DNA of 64,000 nucleotides from Actinokineospora spheciospongiae (GTDB taxonomy: Bacteria > Actinomycetota > Actinomycetes > Mycobacteriales > Pseudonocardiaceae), in NCBI RefSeq assembly GCF_000564855.1, contig NZ_AYXG01000206.1, positions 1 through 64,000 on the forward strand, written 5' to 3'. Both the position numbers and the translations under genes were made by a program. Below the pieces are notes generated by a model, which saw only the letters and a program-made list of their open reading frames with translations, ran no database searches and was not told the origin of the DNA. Positions 1-13,500 of the stretch are shown piece after piece (the stretch's first letter is position 1; each line of letters opens with the position of its first letter).

Positions 1-2410
1 AGAACGCCGACCAGTCGACGGGAACGCCGTACGCGTGCAGGGTGGCCACCGCCGCGACGGCCGCCGACTCCTCGTCCCGGTCACGGCGCAGCGCGGGCAC
101 GGCGACGACCTCGGCGGTGTCCTGCGCCATCGCCGACAACGTGCCGTCCGGCCCCAGTTCCAGGAGGGTGCGGACACCGGAGTCGACCATCGTGGTGACC
201 GCGTCGGCGAAGCGCACCGCTTCCCGCACGTGCCGGACCCAGTAACCGGGGTCCGTCGGATCACCCGAGATCAGACCGATCGTCGGTTTGTGGAACTCGA
301 TGCCCGCGATCGCCGCCGCGAAGTCCTCCAGCATCGGGTCCATCAACGGCGAGTGGAACGCGTGCGAGACCGACAGCCGCTTGTGCTTCCAACCCCGCTC
401 CACCGCGACCTCGGCGATGCGTTCGACCTCGGCGGCAACCCCGGAGACCACGACCGAGGCCGGGCCGTTCACCGCCGCCAGCGACACCCCATCGGTCAGC
501 AGGTCCGCGACCTCGGATTCCGGCGCCGACACCGCGAGCATCGCGCCGCCTCCCGGCAGCGCCTCCATCAGGCTCGCCCGGGCGCGCACCAGCATGCACG
601 CGTCCGCCAGCGACAACACACCCGCCACGTGCGCGGCCACGACCTCACCCAGCGAGTGGCCCGCCACAACCTCGGGCTTCACACCCCAGGACTCCACCAA
701 CCGGAACAACGCCACTTCCAACGCGAACAACGCGGGCTGCGACCACCCGGTCCGGTTCAGGACCGCCGCGTCCCCGCCCCACATCACCTCACGAACGTCC
801 TCGCCCAACTCGGCGATCACCTCGTCGAACGCCTCAACGAACACCGGGAACCGGGCGTGCAACTCCCGCCCCATCCCCAACCGCTGCGAACCCTGACCCG
901 TGAACACGATCCCCAACCGGCCGTCGCCGGCCACCGCCTCGGACACAGCCGTGCGCAACTCGTCCCGCGTGCGACCGACGTGGACCACGCGGTGCTCGAA
1001 CGCCGAGCGCAGCGTCAACGAGTGGGCCACGTCCAGCGGCCGGGCGTCGAGGTCCGCGAGCCGGGCGGCCTGCGCGCGGGCGGCCTCGGCCGTCTTCGCC
1101 GACACCACCCACGGGACCACCACCTCGACCGGCGCGTCGATTTCCGGTGCCTCGACGACCTGTTCCAGCACCACGTGCGCGTTGGTGCCGGAGATGCCGA
1201 AGGACGAGACCGCGCCGCGCCGGGGGCGGTCGACCGGCGGCCAGTCCGCGTTCTCGGTGACCAGCTCGACGGTGCCCGCCGACCAGTCGATGTGCGAGGA
1301 CGGCTCGGTGACGTGCAGCGTCCCGGGCACCACGCCGTGCCGCAGCGCCAGGACCATCTTGATCATGCCTGCGACACCGGCCGCCGCCTGCGTGTGGCCC
1401 AGGTTGGACTTACCCGCGCTGAGCAGCAGCGGCGTCTCCCGGTCGCGCCCGTAGGTCGCGAACAGGGCCTGCGCCTCGATCGGGTCACCCAGCCTGGTGC
1501 CGGTGCCGTGCGCCTCCACCGCGTCCACATCGGACGAACCAAGCCCGGCACTCGCCAACGCCGCCCGGATCACCCGCTGCTGCGACGGGCCGTTGGGAGC
1601 CGTGAGACCGTTCGACGCCCCGTCCTGGTTCACCGCCGAACCCCGCACCACCGCCAATACCCGGTGACCGTTGCGACGCGCGTCCGACAGCCGCTCCAGC
1701 ACCAGCATGCCGACGCCCTCGGACCAGCCCGTGCCGTCGGCGCCCTCGCCGAACGCCTTGCACCGGCCGTCGGAGGAGAGCACGCCTTGCGCGGAGAACT
1801 CCACGAACACACCCGGGGTCGACATGACCGTCACACCGCCGGCCAGCGCCAGCGAGCACTCCCCGCCGCGCAGCGCCTGCGCGGCCAGGTGCAGCGTCAC
1901 CAGCGACGATGAGCACGCCGTGTCCACCGTGACCGCCGGACCCTCCAGGCCCAGCGTGTAGGACACGCGGCCGGACATCACGCTCGCGGTGTTGCCGATG
2001 GCGACGTGGCCTTGGCTGTAGGCGTCGGTGCCCGCGAGGGCGTCGGGGTAGTCCTGCCCGTTCGTGCCGACGAACACCCCGGACCGGCTGCCGCGCAACG
2101 ACACCGGGTCGATGCCCGCCCGCTCCAGCGCCTCCCACGACAGTTCCAGCAGCAGCCGCTGCTGCGGGTCCATCGACAGGGCCTCGCGCGGGGACACCTC
2201 GAAGAAGTCGGCGTCGAACCCGGCGACGTCGGTCAGGAACCCGCCGACCCTGGTGAAGTCCCCGGTCAGGCCGTCGACGTCCCAGCCGCGGTCGGTGGGG
2301 AAGGCGCCGACGACGTCGCGGCCCTCGACCAGCAGCCCCCACAGGTCCTCCGGCGAGTCGACGCCGCCGGGGAAGCGGCAGGCCATGCCGACGACGGCGA
2401 TCGGGTCGTC
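1..2410 (-). other. PKS module 3 (partial): KS-AT(malonyl)-...
   Basis: A complete KS and nearly all of an AT are visible before the edge. The AT has GHSLGE and [11 protein letters not shown], the malonyl-CoA signature. The KS keeps its Cys and both histidines, but the segment before the last catalytic His reads SAGKSNLGH rather than the GSVKSN found in most sister modules. The reductive loop cannot be seen. Whether it is KR only or DH-KR decides where the ring hydroxyl for lactonisation lies. Confidence 0.85.
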
Positions 2411-5400
2411 GGCGGAGCCCGCCGGGGCGTCGACCACCTCGGCGGGCAGTTCACCGAGCACTTCGCCGAGCAGGTGCTCGGCGAGCGCGACCGGGGTCGG
2501 GTGGTCGAACGCCAGCGTCGCGGGCAGCCGCAGGTCGGTGGCCGCGGCGATCCGGTTGCGCAACTGGACCGCGGTCAGCGAGTCGAAGCCCAGCCTGCGG
2601 AACTCGCGGGACGGTTCGATGCCCTCGGCCGAGTCGTGGCCCAGCACCGCCGCGGCCTCGGTCCGCACGAGGTCGACCAGCGCGGGCACCCGCTCCCCGG
2701 CGGGGAGCGCCGCCAGCCGCGCGGCCAGCGCGCCGCCGCCGGAGCGGGCCCCGGACGCGGCACCCCGGCGGGTCCGGGCGCGGACCAGGCCGCGCAGCAG
2801 GGCGGGCACCTCCACCGCGTCGCGCACGGCGGCCAGGTCCAGGCGCGCGGGCACGCTGGCGGTGTGCCCGGCGGCGGCGTCGAACAGGGCCAGGCCCTGC
2901 TCGGCCGACAGTGCGCGCAGGCCCCACCGGCCCATCCGGTCGAGGTCGACCGCCGACAGCGCGCCGGTCATGCCCGCCCCCGGCTCCCACAGGCCCCAGG
3001 CCATGGCCGACGCCGGGAGGCCGCGGGCGGCGCGGTGCGCCGCGAGGGCGTCGAGGAACGCGTTGCCCGCGGCGTAGTTGCCCTGCCCCGGCGCGCCCAC
3101 GGTGCCCGCGACGGAGGAGCAGAGGACGAACCGGTCCAGGTCGGCGGTCAGCTCGTGCAGGTGCCAGGCCGCGTCGACCTTCACCGCCATGACCCGGCGG
3201 AGGCGTTCGGGGGTGAGGGAGTCGACCACGCCGTCGTCGATCGCCCCGGCGGCGTGCACCACGCCGCGCAGCGGGTGCTCGGCGGGCACCGCCGCCAGCG
3301 CGGCGGCCAGGGCCGCCCGGTCGGCGACGTCGCAGGCCAGGACGGTCGCGGTGGCACCAGCGGCGGCCAGGTCGGCCACCAGCTCGGCGGCGCCCTCAGT
3401 CTCCGGTCCACGGCGGCTGAGCAGCAGCAGGTGCCGCACCCCGTGTTCGGCGACCAGGTGGCGGGCGAAGAGGCTGCCCAGGTCGCCGAGGGCGCCGGTG
3501 ATCAGCACCGTGCCGTCGGGGTCCCACGGCGGGGCGGCGGCGGCCTCGGACCGCACCAACCGCGCCGCGTGGGCCCTGCCGTCGCGCACGACGACCTGCG
3601 GTTCGTCGGTGATCACCGGGTCGCTGTCGTCCTCGACGTCCACCAGCCGGAAGCGGCCCGGGTTCTCCGCCTGCGCGGACCGCACCAGGCCCCACACGGC
3701 CGCGGCGGCCGGGTCGATACCGCTGACCGCCCCCCGCGTGACGAACACCAGCCGGGAGTCGCTGCTCTGCACCAGTTCCAGCGCCCGCGCCGCCAGCGCG
3801 TGGGCGGATGCCACGACGTCGTCACCGCCGACCAGGGGCACCACGGTGACGTCCTGGTCGTCTGACACCGCCACCGGTGTCGCCCACTCGACCCGGAACA
3901 GCGACTCGATCCCCGCCGCCGCGCCGACCTGCTCGGCCGTCGCGGTCCGCAGCCGCACCCCGCTGATCGTGGCGACGGGCTGACCGGCGCCGTCGGCGAC
4001 CGCGAGGTCCACCCCCGCCGACACCGAGCCGCGCACGCGCACCCGAACCGCCGTGGCCCCGGTCGCGTGGCAGGACACACCGGCCCACCCGACCGGCAGC
4101 AGCCGGGCGCCGGGGTCGGTGCCGTCGAGGAACGCGGTGGCGTGCAGCGCGGCGTCGAGCAGGGCGGGGTGAAGGGTGAACGCCTCGACGTCGCGCACGC
4201 CCTCGGGCAGCGCGACCTCGGCGAAGACGTCCGCACCCGCGCGCCACGCCGCGACCAGGCCCCGGAACACCGGGCCGAACCCGGTGCCGTCGTAGAAGCC
4301 GTCCACGTCGAGCGGGACCGCCCCGGCGGGCGGCCACGCGTCCGCGAAGCCCGCGTCCGGCTCGACCTCCACCGAGGTGAGGACACCCGTGGCGTGCCGG
4401 ACCCACGGTCCGCCGTGCGCGTCGGCGTCCCGGGAGGAGATGGTGAACTCCGCGCGCCCCGCCTCGTCGGGGGCGGACACCTGGACCTGCACCGCGACCG
4501 CGCCCGTCCGGGGGAGCACGAGCGCAGTGGCCGGGGTCAGGTCGTCGAGGTGGCCGAGGCCCGTCTCGTCGCCCGCGCGCAACGCCAACTCCACGAGAGC
4601 CGCGCCGGGCAACAGCACCTGCCCGAACGCGGTGTGGTCGGCCAGCCACGGCTGCGCGCGCAGCGACAGGCGGCCGGTCAGCAGCACACCGCCGCCGTCG
4701 GACAGCTCGACAGCGGCGCCGAGCAGCGGGTGGCCGACGGAGGCCAGCCCGGCACCGGAGACGTCACCCGCCGCGGTGGCGGGCTCCGGCCAGTAGGTGT
4801 CGTGCTGGAAGGCGTAGGTCGGCAGGTCGACCTGCCGCGCCCCCGCCAGGAACCGCCGCCAGTCGACGGCGACCCCGTTCGCCCAGAGCCGCCCCAGCGC
4901 CAGGTGCAGCACGTCCAGGCCGCCGCGGTGGCGCCGCGTCGACCCGGTGGCGACGACCCGCGCCCCGGCCGACTCGGCGGTCCGCTCGACGGCGCCGGTC
5001 AGCCCCGGGTGCGGTGCGACCTCCAGGAACACCGCGTGCCCCTGGGCCAGCAGGTCCCGGGTGGCGCGCTCGAACTCGACGGTCTCCCGCAGGTTCCGGT
5101 ACCAGTACTCGGCGTCGGCCAGGCCCGGCCTGCCCGCCGCGACGGTCGACGGGAAGGGCACCTCCGGTTCGCGCGGCCGGATCGGCGCCAGCGCCCGCAG
5201 CAACGGCTCGCGGAGCGCTTCCACCTGCGCCGAGTGCGACGCGTAGTCCACGGCGATGCGCCGCACCCACACGCCCTCGGCCTCGGCCCGGCCCAGGAAC
5301 GCCTCCAACTCGGTGACCTCGCCCGCCACCACGACCGACCCGGGGCCGTTGACCGCGGCGATCTCACCGCCCAGTTCGGCAACGCGCTCCGGCGGCGCGG

Positions 5401-7474
5401 ACACCGACGCCATACCGCCCGTCCCAGCCAGCTCGGACGCGATCAGCGCGCTGCGCGCCGTCACGACCAACGCGCCGTCCTCCAACGACAACGCCCCGGC
5501 GACCACCGCAGCGGCGATCTCACCCTGTGAGTGCCCAACCACCGCCGACGGCTCGATCCCCCACGACCGCCACAACCGCGCCAGCGACACCATGACCGCC
5601 CACAGCGCGGGCTGCACGACCTCCACCCGGGACAACGCGTCCGCGTCACCGAGCACGTCCGACAGGTCCCAGTCGACGTGCGGTGCCAACGCCCGCGCGC
5701 ACTCGTCGAGGAACCCGGCGAATGCCGGGCACGACGCGACCAGTTCCTGGGCCATGCCCACCCACTGGCTGCCCTGACCGGGGAACACGAACACCGGGCC
5801 GGGCGACGAGGTCACCTCGGGCGCGACCGCACCGGTCACCGCGCCGTCGTCCTCCGCGCCCTCGGCCACCGCGGCCAACGCGCGCCGCACCGCCGCGTCG
5901 TCGGTCCCGGAGACGACCGCGCGGTGGTCGAACGCGGCGCGCGTCGCGACCAGGGAAAACCCGATGTCGAGCCGCGGGGCACCGAGGTCGGCCGCGAGCA
6001 GCCGGGCGGCCTGCGCCCGCAGCGCCGCCGGGGTCCGCCCGGACAGCACCCACGGCACCGCCGCCGGTTCGGGCGCGGGTTCGGCGGCCGGTTCGGGTTC
6101 CGGAACGCCCTCCAGGACCACGTGCGCGTTCGTGCCGCTGATGCCGAAGGACGACACCGCCGCCCGCCGGGGCCGGTCCACCTCGGGCCAGTCCACGGCC
6201 TCGGTGAGCAGTTCCACCGCGCCCGCCGCCCAGTCCACGTGCGTGGACGGCTCGTCGACGTGCAGCGTCCTGGGCACCACGCCGTGCCGCATCGCCAGGA
6301 CCATCTTGATCACGCCCGCGACGCCTGCCGCCGCCTGGGAATGGCCGATGTTCGACTTGACCGATCCCAGCAGCAGCGGCCGTTCGCGGTCCTGCCCGTA
6401 GGTGGCCAGCAGGGCCTGCGCCTCGATCGGGTCGCCCAGGGTGGTGCCCGTGCCGTGCGCCTCCACCACGTCGACGTCGAGCGGCGTCAGCTCCCCGGCG
6501 GCCAGCGCCTGCCGGATGACGCGCTGCTGCGCCGGGCCGTTCGGCGCGGTCAACCCGTTCGACGCGCCGTCCTGGTTCACCGCAGAACCCCGCACCACCG
6601 CCAACACCCGGTGACCGTTGCGACGCGCGTCCGACAACCGTTCCAGCGCCAGCACCCCGACGCCCTCGGACCAGCCCGCGCCGTCGGCGGCCTCGGAGAA
6701 CGACTTGCACCGGCCGTCGGCGGCCATGCCCCGCTGCCGGGAGAACTCCACGAACGTGTTCGGCGTGGACATGACCGCCACACCACCGGCGAGGGCGAGC
6801 GAGCACTCCCCCGCGCGCAGCGCCTGCGCGGCCAGGTGCAGCGACACCAGCGACGACGAGCACGCCGTGTCCACCGTGACCGCCGGGCCCTCGAAGCCCA
6901 GCGAGTACGCCACCCGGCCGGAGGCGACGCTGGCGGAGCTGCCGCTGATGCGGAAGCCCTCGTACTCGGCGTCGCCCAGCAGGTCCGCGTAGTCGCCGTA
7001 CATGACCCCGGCGAACACCCCGGTGCGGCTGCCCCGCAGCGAGTGCGGGTCCAGGCCCGCGCGCTCCAGCGCCTCCCACGACGTCTCCAGGAGCAGGCGC
7101 TGCTGCGCGTCGGTGGCCAGCGCCTCGCGCGGGCTCATCCCGAAGAACTCCGCGTCGAACTCGCCCGCGTCGTGCAGGAAGCCGCCGGAGCGCGCGTAGG
7201 ACGTGCCGGGGTGGTCGGGGTCGGGGTCGTAGAGGGCGTCCAGGTCCCAGCCTCGGTTGTCGGGGAACCCGGAGATGGCGTCGACCCCGTCGGCGACCAC
7301 CCGCCACAGGTCCTCCGGGGAGGACACCCCGCCCGGGTAGCGGCACGCCATGCCGACGATCGCGATCGGCTCGCGGCCCTTGCGCTCCAGCTCCTCGACG
7401 CGCTGGCGAGCGGCGCGGAGGTCGACCGTGACGCGCCGCAGGTAGTCGACGACCTTGTCCTGCTGCTCATCCAT
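1..7474 (-). CDS. Modular polyketide synthase, second protein of the assembly line (3' end outside window)
   Basis: Type I PKS that takes the chain from the loading/module 1 protein encoded just upstream and extends it. The ATG at 7474 follows a purine-rich GGAAAGGAAAG, and the frame stays open for about 2491 residues to the window edge. Residues 1-36 form a coiled-coil N-terminal docking helix. The first module is KS (Cys205), AT (Ser649; YASH 744-747, methylmalonyl type), DH (His947), KR (Tyr1467) and ACP (Ser1632), with no enoylreductase. The second module has KS (Cys1854) and a malonyl-type AT (HAFH 2371-2374); its reductive domains lie off the window. The gene starts 40 bp after the stop of the upstream PKS, so the two are probably cotranscribed. 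I recognise no named orthologue. In pimaricin the equivalent protein (PimS1) carries malonyl modules, so this one differs. How many further modules follow is unknown. Confidence 0.93.
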   Translation of the reverse strand, partial: MDEQQDKVVDYLRRVTVDLRAARQRVEELERKGREPIAIVGMACRYPGGVSSPEDLWRVVADGVDAISGFPDNRGWDLDALYDPDPDHPGTSYARSGGFLHDAGEFDAEFFGMSPREALATDAQQRLLLETSWEALERAGLDPHSLRGSRTGVFAGVMYGDYADLLGDAEYEGFRISGSSASVASGRVAYSLGFEGPAVTVDTACSSSLVSLHLAAQALRAGECSLALAGGVAVMSTPNTFVEFSRQRGMAADGRCKSFSEAADGAGWSEGVGVLALERLSDARRNGHRVLAVVRGSAVNQDGASNGLTAPNGPAQQRVIRQALAAGELTPLDVDVVEAHGTGTTLGDPIEAQALLATYGQDRERPLLLGSVKSNIGHSQAAAGVAGVIKMVLAMRHGVVPRTLHVDEPSTHVDWAAGAVELLTEAVDWPEVDRPRRAAVSSFGISGTNAHVVLEGVPEPEPAAEPAPEPAAVPWVLSGRTPAALRAQAARLLAADLGAPRLDIGFSLVATRAAFDHRAVVSGTDDAAVRRALAAVAEGAEDDGAVTGAVAPEVTSSPGPVFVFPGQGSQWVGMAQELVASCPAFAGFLDECARALAPHVDWDLSDVLGDADALSRVEVVQPALWAVMVSLARLWRSWGIEPSAVVGHSQGEIAAAVVAGALSLEDGALVVTARSALIASELAGTGGMASVSAPPERVAELGGEIAAVNGPGSVVVAGEVTELEAFLGRAEAEGVWVRRIAVDYASHSAQVEALREPLLRALAPIRPREPEVPFPSTVAAGRPGLADAEYWYRNLRETVEFERATRDLLAQGHAVFLEVAPHPGLTGAVERTAESAGARVVATGSTRRHRGGLDVLHLALGRLWANGVAVDWRRFLAGARQVDLPTYAFQHDTYWPEPATAAGDVSGAGLASVGHPLLGAAVELSDGGGVLLTGRLSLRAQPWLADHTAFGQVLLPGAALVELALRAGDETGLGHLDDLTPATALVLPRTGAVAVQVQVSAPDEAGRAEFTISSRDADAHGGPWVRHATGVLTSVEVEPDAGFADAWPPAGAVPLDVDGFYDGTGFGPVFRGLVAAWRAGADVFAEVALPEGVRDVEAFTLHPALLDAALHATAFLDGTDPGARLLPVGWAGVSCHATGATAVRVRVRGSVSAGVDLAVADGAGQPVATISGVRLRTATAEQVGAAAGIESLFRVEWATPVAVSDDQDVTVVPLVGGDDVVASAHALAARALELVQSSDSRLVFVTRGAVSGIDPAAAAVWGLVRSAQAENPGRFRLVDVEDDSDPVITDEPQVVVRDGRAHAARLVRSEAAAAPPWDPDGTVLITGALGDLGSLFARHLVAEHGVRHLLLLSRRGPETEGAAELVADLAAAGATATVLACDVADRAALAAALAAVPAEHPLRGVVHAAGAIDDGVVDSLTPERLRRVMAVKVDAAWHLHELTADLDRFVLCSSVAGTVGAPGQGNYAAGNAFLDALAAHRAARGLPASAMAWGLWEPGAGMTGALSAVDLDRMGRWGLRALSAEQGLALFDAAAGHTASVPARLDLAAVRDAVEVPALLRGLVRARTRRGAASGARSGGGALAARLAALPAGERVPALVDLVRTEAAAVLGHDSAEGIEPSREFRRLGFDSLTAVQLRNRIAAATDLRLPATLAFDHPTPVALAEHLLGEVLGELPAEVVDAPAGSADDPIAVVGMACRFPGGVDSPEDLWGLLVEGRDVVGAFPTDRGWDVDGLTGDFTRVGGFLTDVAGFDADFFEVSPREALSMDPQQRLLLELSWEALERAGIDPVSLRGSRSGVFVGTNGQDYPDALAGTDAYSQGHVAIGNTASVMSGRVSYTLGLEGPAVTVDTACSSSLVTLHLAAQALRGGECSLALAGGVTVMSTPGVFVEFSAQGVLSSDGRCKAFGEGADGTGWSEGVGMLVLERLSDARRNGHRVLAVVRGSAVNQDGASNGLTAPNGPSQQRVIRAALASAGLGSSDVDAVEAHGTGTRLGDPIEAQALFATYGRDRETPLLLSAGKSNLGHTQAAAGVAGMIKMVLALRHGVVPGTLHVTEPSSHIDWSAGTVELVTENADWPPVDRPRRGAVSSFGISGTNAHVVLEQVVEAPEIDAPVEVVVPWVVSAKTAEAARAQAARLADLDARPLDVAHSLTLRSAFEHRVVHVGRTRDELRTAVSEAVAGDGRLGIVFTGQGSQRLGMGRELHARFPVFVEAFDEVIAELGEDVREVMWGGDAAVLNRTGWSQPALFALEVALFRLVESWGVKPEVVAGHSLGEVVAAHVAGVLSLADACMLVRARASLMEALPGGGAMLAVSAPESEVADLLTDGVSLAAVNGPASVVVSGVAAEVERIAEVAVERGWKHKRLSVSHAFHSPLMDPMLEDFAAAIAGIEFHKPTIGLISGDPTDPGYWVRHVREAVRFADAVTTMVDSGVRTLLELGPDGTLSAMAQDTAEVVAVPALRRDRDEESAAVAAVATLHAYGVPVDWSAF
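2461..7366 (-). other. PKS module 2: KS-AT(methylmalonyl)-DH-KR-ACP
   Basis: Boundaries are approximate. The KS carries the TACSS nucleophile, EAHGTGT and SNIGHSQ motifs. The AT has GHSQGE and YASH, the combination known for methylmalonyl-CoA. The DH has an intact [10 protein letters not shown] and a later [11 protein letters not shown], so it should dehydrate. The KR has TGALGDLG for NADPH, IDD at the LDD position (B-type) and the catalytic Tyr in GNYAAGN. With no ER, the expected product is an alpha-methyl, alpha,beta-unsaturated intermediate. Confidence 0.85.
5449..5842 (-). repeat. Near-identical AT-domain DNA repeat, copy 1 (module 2)
   Basis: This stretch aligns without gaps to 10787-11180 at a constant offset of 5338 bp. 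Over the first 70 bases compared by eye (5451-5520) there is one mismatch. It codes for the GHSQGE part of the AT. The match is closer than between the other ATs here and points to recent duplication or gene conversion between neighbouring modules. Confidence 0.8.
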
Positions 7475-7514
7475 CGCAGCTTTCCTTTCCAAGACAGCGG
7501 GATCGGGGGGCGGG

Positions 7515-10500
7515 TCAGTCCCGGGAGGCGCCCAGCTCCTGGTCGATGATCGTGAACAGCTCGTCGATGGCCACCGAGTTGATCTCTGCCTCGGTGGCCT
7601 GGCCGGTCTCGGTCGGGACCGCCGCCTGCCGCAGCCGCCTGCTGATCTGCTCCAGCCGCTCGGCCAGGTCCGCGTGGTCGGCCGAACCGTTCGCGGCCGC
7701 GATGGCCGCCTCCAGCCGGGCCAGCTCGGCCAGGGGCGACCCGGTGGCGGCGCTCGGCTCGGCCGGGGCCAGTTCGCCGACGAGGTGGTCCGCGACCTGG
7801 GCGGGGGTCGGGTAGTCGAACAGCAGCGTGGCGGGCAGCCTGCGGCCGGTGGCCGCGTTGAGGCGGTTGCGCAGTTCCACGCTGGTCAGCGAGTCGAAGC
7901 CGAACTGCCGGAAGTGGCGGGACGGGTCGATCGAGGCGGCCGAGCCGTGCCCGAGGACCGCGGCCGCCTCCCCCCGCACGACGTCGAGCACCAGGCGCGG
8001 GCGGTCCTCGGGTGCCACACCGGCCAGCCGGGTGGACAGCGACGCCGTTCCCGCGCCCGCGGCGGGGGCGGCGGCGCGGCGACCGCCGACCAGGTCGCGC
8101 AGGACGGCAGGCACCTCGGCCCGTGCCCGCAGCGCCGCGAAGTCGAACCGCACCGGCGCGAGAGCGGGGGCACCGGTCGCCAGCGCGGCGTCGAACAGCG
8201 CCATGCCCTGCCCGCCGGGGATCGGGGCCAGGCCGTCGCGCGCCATCCGGGCGGTGTCCGCGTCGGACAGCGCCGAGGTCATGCCGGTGGCCTGCGCCCA
8301 GAAGCCCCACGCCAGCGAGGTCGCGGGCAGGCCCCGCGCGTGGCGGTGGGCGGCCAGCGCGTCGAGGAAGGTGTTCGCCGCCGCGTAGTTCGCCTGCCCC
8401 GCCCCGCCGAGGACACCCATGACCGAGGAGAACAGGACGAAGTGCGCGAGCGGTCGGTCCGCGGTCGCCTGGTGCAGGTGCCAGGACGCGTCGACCTTGG
8501 CCCGCAGCACCGCCGCCAACCGCTGCGGTGTCAGCGAGCCGAGCACGCCGTCGTCGAGGACGCCCGCGGTGTGCACGACGGAGGTGAGGTCGGGGATGTC
8601 CGCGACCAGTGCGCGGGTGGCGGCGCCGTCAGCGAGGTCGCAGGCCACGACCCGGGTTTCGGCGCCCAGGTCGGCCAGCTCCGCGACGAGTTCGGTGACA
8701 CCTCCGGCGGCGGGACCGCGCCGGGACGCCAGGACGAGCCTGGTCGCGCCGCGCTCGGCGAGGTGCCGGGCGAGGGCGCGACCGAGGCCGCCCGTGCCGC
8801 CGGTGATGAGGACCGTGCCGGTCGGCGCGGGCTCGTCGGGGGCAGGATGGGCGAAGCGGCCCAGGCGGGCGGCGTGCACGACGCCGTCGCGCACCCACCC
8901 CTGCGGTTCACCGGAGGCGACCAGCGCGCCGTGCGCGGCCGCGAGGTCGCCGTCCTCCGGCAGGTCCAGCAGCAGGAAGCCGCCCGGGTTCTCCGTCTGG
9001 GCGGTGCGCACCAGGCCCCACACGGTGGCCGCCGCGAGGTCGTCGCCGGTCACCGCGCCGTGCGTCACGAACAGCCGGGGCTGCCCGTCGTCGGCGGTCA
9101 GCGCTTCCTGCACGGCCGCGAGCGCCTTCGCCGCCGCGGCGTGCGCGGCGGCCACCACGTCACCGGAGGACGGCGGGAACTCCACCACGATCGTCGGGTC
9201 GACCGGGTCCGCCTCGGGCAGCGGCGTCCAGTGCGGTTCGAACAGGGAGTCGTGCGGGCGGGCCGCCGCGGTGGCGGCCACCGGGCGCAGGGTCAGCGAC
9301 CCGATGGCCGCGACCGGTGAACCGGTCCCGTCGGCGGCGGTGATGGACACACCGGAACCGGTGGGGGCCAGGCGCACCCGCAGTTCGGCGGCGCCGGACG
9401 CGTGCAGCGACACGTCCTGCCAGGCGAAGGGCAGCGCACCGGGGGTGATCCCCAGGTCGCCGAGGAAGGACACCTGCACCGCCGCGTCGAGCAGCGCCGG
9501 GTGCAGGCCGAAGGCGCATGCGCGGTCCGCCGCGACGTCGGGCAGGGCGACCTCGGCGAAGACCTCGCCGTCGCCCTGCCACACGGCGCGCACGCCCCGG
9601 AACGCCGGTCCGTAGTCCAGGTCCACCCCCGCCAGGAAGTCGTAGCAGTCGTCCACCGGCACGGCCGCGGCACCGGCGGGCGGCCACTGCCCGCGGGCGA
9701 ACGCGGTGTCCGGCGGGGTGGCCCGGGGGGCGAGCTGACCGGTGACGTGCCGGGTCCACGCGCCGTCGGCCCAGGAGGACACGCTCACCGGGCGGTGGCC
9801 GGTGTCGTCGGCCGCGCCGACCGCGACCTGCACCCGGACCGCACCGCGCTCGGGCAGCACGAGCGGCGCCTCGATGGTCAGCTCGGCCAGCAGCCCGCAG
9901 CCCACCTCGTCTCCCGCGCGCACCACGAGTTCCACGAAACCGGTGCCGGGGAACAGGACGCGCCCGGCGACGACGTGGTCGGCCAGCCACGGCTGCTCGG
10001 TGGCGGACAGCCTGCCGGTGAGCACCACGCCGTCCCCGTCGGACAGGTCGACCACCGCGCCGAGCAGCGGGTGCCCGGCCCGGTCGAGACCGGCGCCGGA
10101 CACGTCGCCCGCGGTGTCGCGCTCCGGCCAGAACCGCTGGTGCTCGAAGGGGTAGGTGGGCAGGTCGACGTGCTGCCCGGCGGGCACCAGGGCCGTCCAG
10201 TCCACCGGGTGACCGCGCGTCCACAACCGCCCCAGGGCCAGGTGCAGCACCTCCACACCGCCGCGCTCGCGGCGGGTGGAACCGGTCGCCACGACCTCGA
10301 CGCCCGCGGTCTCGGCCGTCGCCTCCACCGCGCCGGTCAGCACCGGGTGCGGGCTGACCTCGATGAAGATCGCGTGCTCGCGGGCCAGCAGGTCCCGGAT
10401 GGCGGGCTCGAACTCGACGGTCTCCCGCAGGTTCCGGTACCAGTACTCGGCGTCGACCAGACCGGGACGCCCACCGGCCACCGTGGACGGGAACGGCACC

Positions 10501-13500
10501 TCCGGCTCACGCGGTCGGAGAGGGGCCAACACCTCCAGCAGCCGCTCCCGCAGCGCTTCCACCTCCACCGAGTGCGACCCGTAGTCCACCGCGATCCGCC
10601 GCACCCACACACCCCCGGCCTCGGCACGGGCCACGAACGCGTCCAACTCCGGCGCCGCACCCGCCACCACGACCGAACCGGGCCCGTTGACCGCCGCGAT
10701 CTGACCACCCAGTTCGACGACCCGCTCCGGGGTGGCAGCCACCGAGACCATCCCACCCGTGCCCGCCAGCACACCGGCGATCAGCGCGCTGCGCGCCGTC
10801 ACGACCAACGCGCCGTCCTCCAACGACAACGCCCCCGCGACCACCGCAGCGGCGATCTCACCCTGCGAGTGCCCCACCACCGCCGACGGTTCGATGCCCC
10901 ACGACCGCCACAACCCCGCCAACGACACCATCACCGCCCACAACGCAGGCTGCACCACCTCCACCCGGGACAACGCATCCGCGTCACCGAGCACATCCGA
11001 CAACTCCCACTCCACGTGCGGTGCCAACGCCCGCGCGCACTCGTCGAGCAAATCCGCGAACACCGGGCACGACGCGACCAGCTCCCGGGCCATGCCCACC
11101 CACTGGCTGCCCTGACCGGGGAACACGAACACCGGCCCCGGCGACGAGGCCACCTCGGGCGCGACCACACCGGTCACCACACCCTCGTCCTCGACACCCC
11201 CGGCCACCGCCGCCAACGCGCGCCGCAGGTCTTGGCCGACGACGACGGCCCGGTGGTCGAACACCGCCCGGGTGCCGAGCAGCGCCGACGCCACGTCGAC
11301 CGGCGCCGCGTCCACCGCGGACAACCGCTCCGCCCGCGCTCGCAGCGCCTCCGGCGTCCTGGCCGACAGCACCCACGGCACGACCGCCGACCGGTCGGCC
11401 TCCACCACCGCGACCGGCTCGGCCGGGCACTCCAGGATCACGTGCGCGTTGGTGCCGGAGACGCCGAAGGAGGACACGGCGGCCCGACGGGGCCGGTCCA
11501 CGGCGGGCCAGTCCACCGCCTCGGTGAGCAGTTCCACCCGTCCGGCCGACCAGTCCACGCGCGACGAGGGCTGGTCCACGTGCAGTGTCTTCGGCAGCAC
11601 GCCGAACCGCAGCGCCTGCACCATCTTGATCACACCGGCAACGCCCGCCGCCGCCTGCGAGTGGCCGAGGTTGGACTTCAACGAGCCCAGCAGCAGCGGG
11701 GTTTCCCGGTCGCGCCCGTAGGTCGCCAGCAGCGCCTGCGCCTCGATCGGGTCACCCAGCCTGGTACCGGTGCCGTGCGCCTCCACCGCGTCCACATCGG
11801 ACGCTCCCAGACCGGCGCTCGCCAGCGCCGCCCGGATCACCCGCTGCTGCGACGGACCATTCGGCGCCGTCAAACCGTTCGACGCCCCGTCCTGGTTCAC
11901 CGCAGAACCCCGCACCACCGCCAACACCCGGTGCCCGTTGCGACGGGCATCCGACAACCGCTCCACCACGAGCATCCCGACACCCTCGGACCAGCCGGTG
12001 CCGTCAGCAGCATCGGAGAACGCCTTGCACCGGCCGTCGGCGGCCAGGCCGCCCTGCCGGGTGAACTCCAGGAAGCTGTCCGGGGTGGACATGACGGTCA
12101 CCCCGCCCGCCAGCGCCAACGAGCACTCCCCCGCCCGCAGGGCCTGCGCCGCCAGGTGCAGCGCCACCAGCGAGGACGAGCACGCGGTGTCCACGGTCAG
12201 CGCGGGTCCCACCAGGCCCAGCACGTACGACAGCCGACCGGACAGGACGCTGGGCGTCGTCCCGGTCATGATGAACCCCCGCGCGTCGCCCCGCCCGTCG
12301 AGCAGCGAGCCGTAGCCGCCGCCGAAGGTGCCGACGAACACGCCCGTGCGGGTGCCGCGCAGCGAGGTCGGGTCGACCCCGGCGCGTTCCACGGCCTCCC
12401 ACGAAGTCTCCAGCAGCAGCCGCTGCGCCGGGTCCATCGCCACCGCCTCACGGGGGGCGATGCCGAAGAACCCCGCGTCGAACCCGGCCACGTCGGCCAG
12501 GAAGCCACCGCGCCGCGTGGCCACGGCCGGGGCGCCGTCCGGGCCGGGGGCGAACAGCGCGTCGAGGTCCCAGCCGCGGTCGGTGGGGAAGTCCCCGGTC
12601 ACCTGGCGGCCCTCGGCCGCCACCGCCCACAGGTCCTCCGGGCCCGCGATGCCGCCGGGGAACCGGCAGGCCATGCCCACGATGGCGATCGGCTCGTCGG
12701 TGGGGACCGTGGGAGCGGCCTCCGCATCCCCCGGCTCCTCGCCCAGGGCGGCGGCCAGCAGGAAGTCCGCGAGCCGGGCGGGGGTCGGGTGGTCGTAGAC
12801 CAGCGAGGCGGGCAGGGCCAGCCCGAGCGCGTCCACCAGCCGCTGGTGCAGGTCGACGGCGATCAGCGAGTCGAACCCGAGGTCGCGGAACGCGGTGGCC
12901 GGGTCGATCGCGGCGGTGTCGGCGTGGCCGAGCGCGGCGGCGGCGTGCCCCCGGAGGGCGTCGAGGACGGCGGGACCGCGCTCGTTGTCCGGCAGCGCCC
13001 GCAGGCGCCCGGCGAATCCCCCGATGGCCACGGGCACGGGGACCGGGGCGGTCGGGGCGGCCCCGGGTCCGGTGAGCCAGTGGCGGCGGCGGTCGAAGGC
13101 GTAGGTGGGCAGGTCCACGGCGGTCGCGCCGGTACCGGCGAACAGGGCAGGCCAGTCGACGTCCACGCCACGGACGTGCAGCGCGGCCAAGGCGGCGACG
13201 GCGGTGTCCTCCTCCGGCCGGTCCCGGCGCTGCAACGGCAGCACGGGCACGTCGGCGGTGCGGTGGACCATGGCGGTCAGTGGGCCGTCCGGACCCAGCT
13301 CCAACACGACGTCGACCAGCTCGTCGAGGGCGCGGACGCCGTCGGCGAAGCGCACCGTGCGGCGCACGTGGTCGACCCAGTACCCGGGGGTGCTCAGCAG
13401 GCCGGGCTCGGCCACCGCACCGGTCACGTTGGACACCAGCGGGATCACCGGCTCGGCGTAGGCGAGGTCGGCGACGGCCGCCGCGAACGGCGCGAGCACC

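Noticed and set aside
7475-7514. Separate promoter between the two left-hand PKS genes
   Set aside because: Only 40 bp with a ribosome site and no recognisable promoter or operator; cotranscription is simpler.
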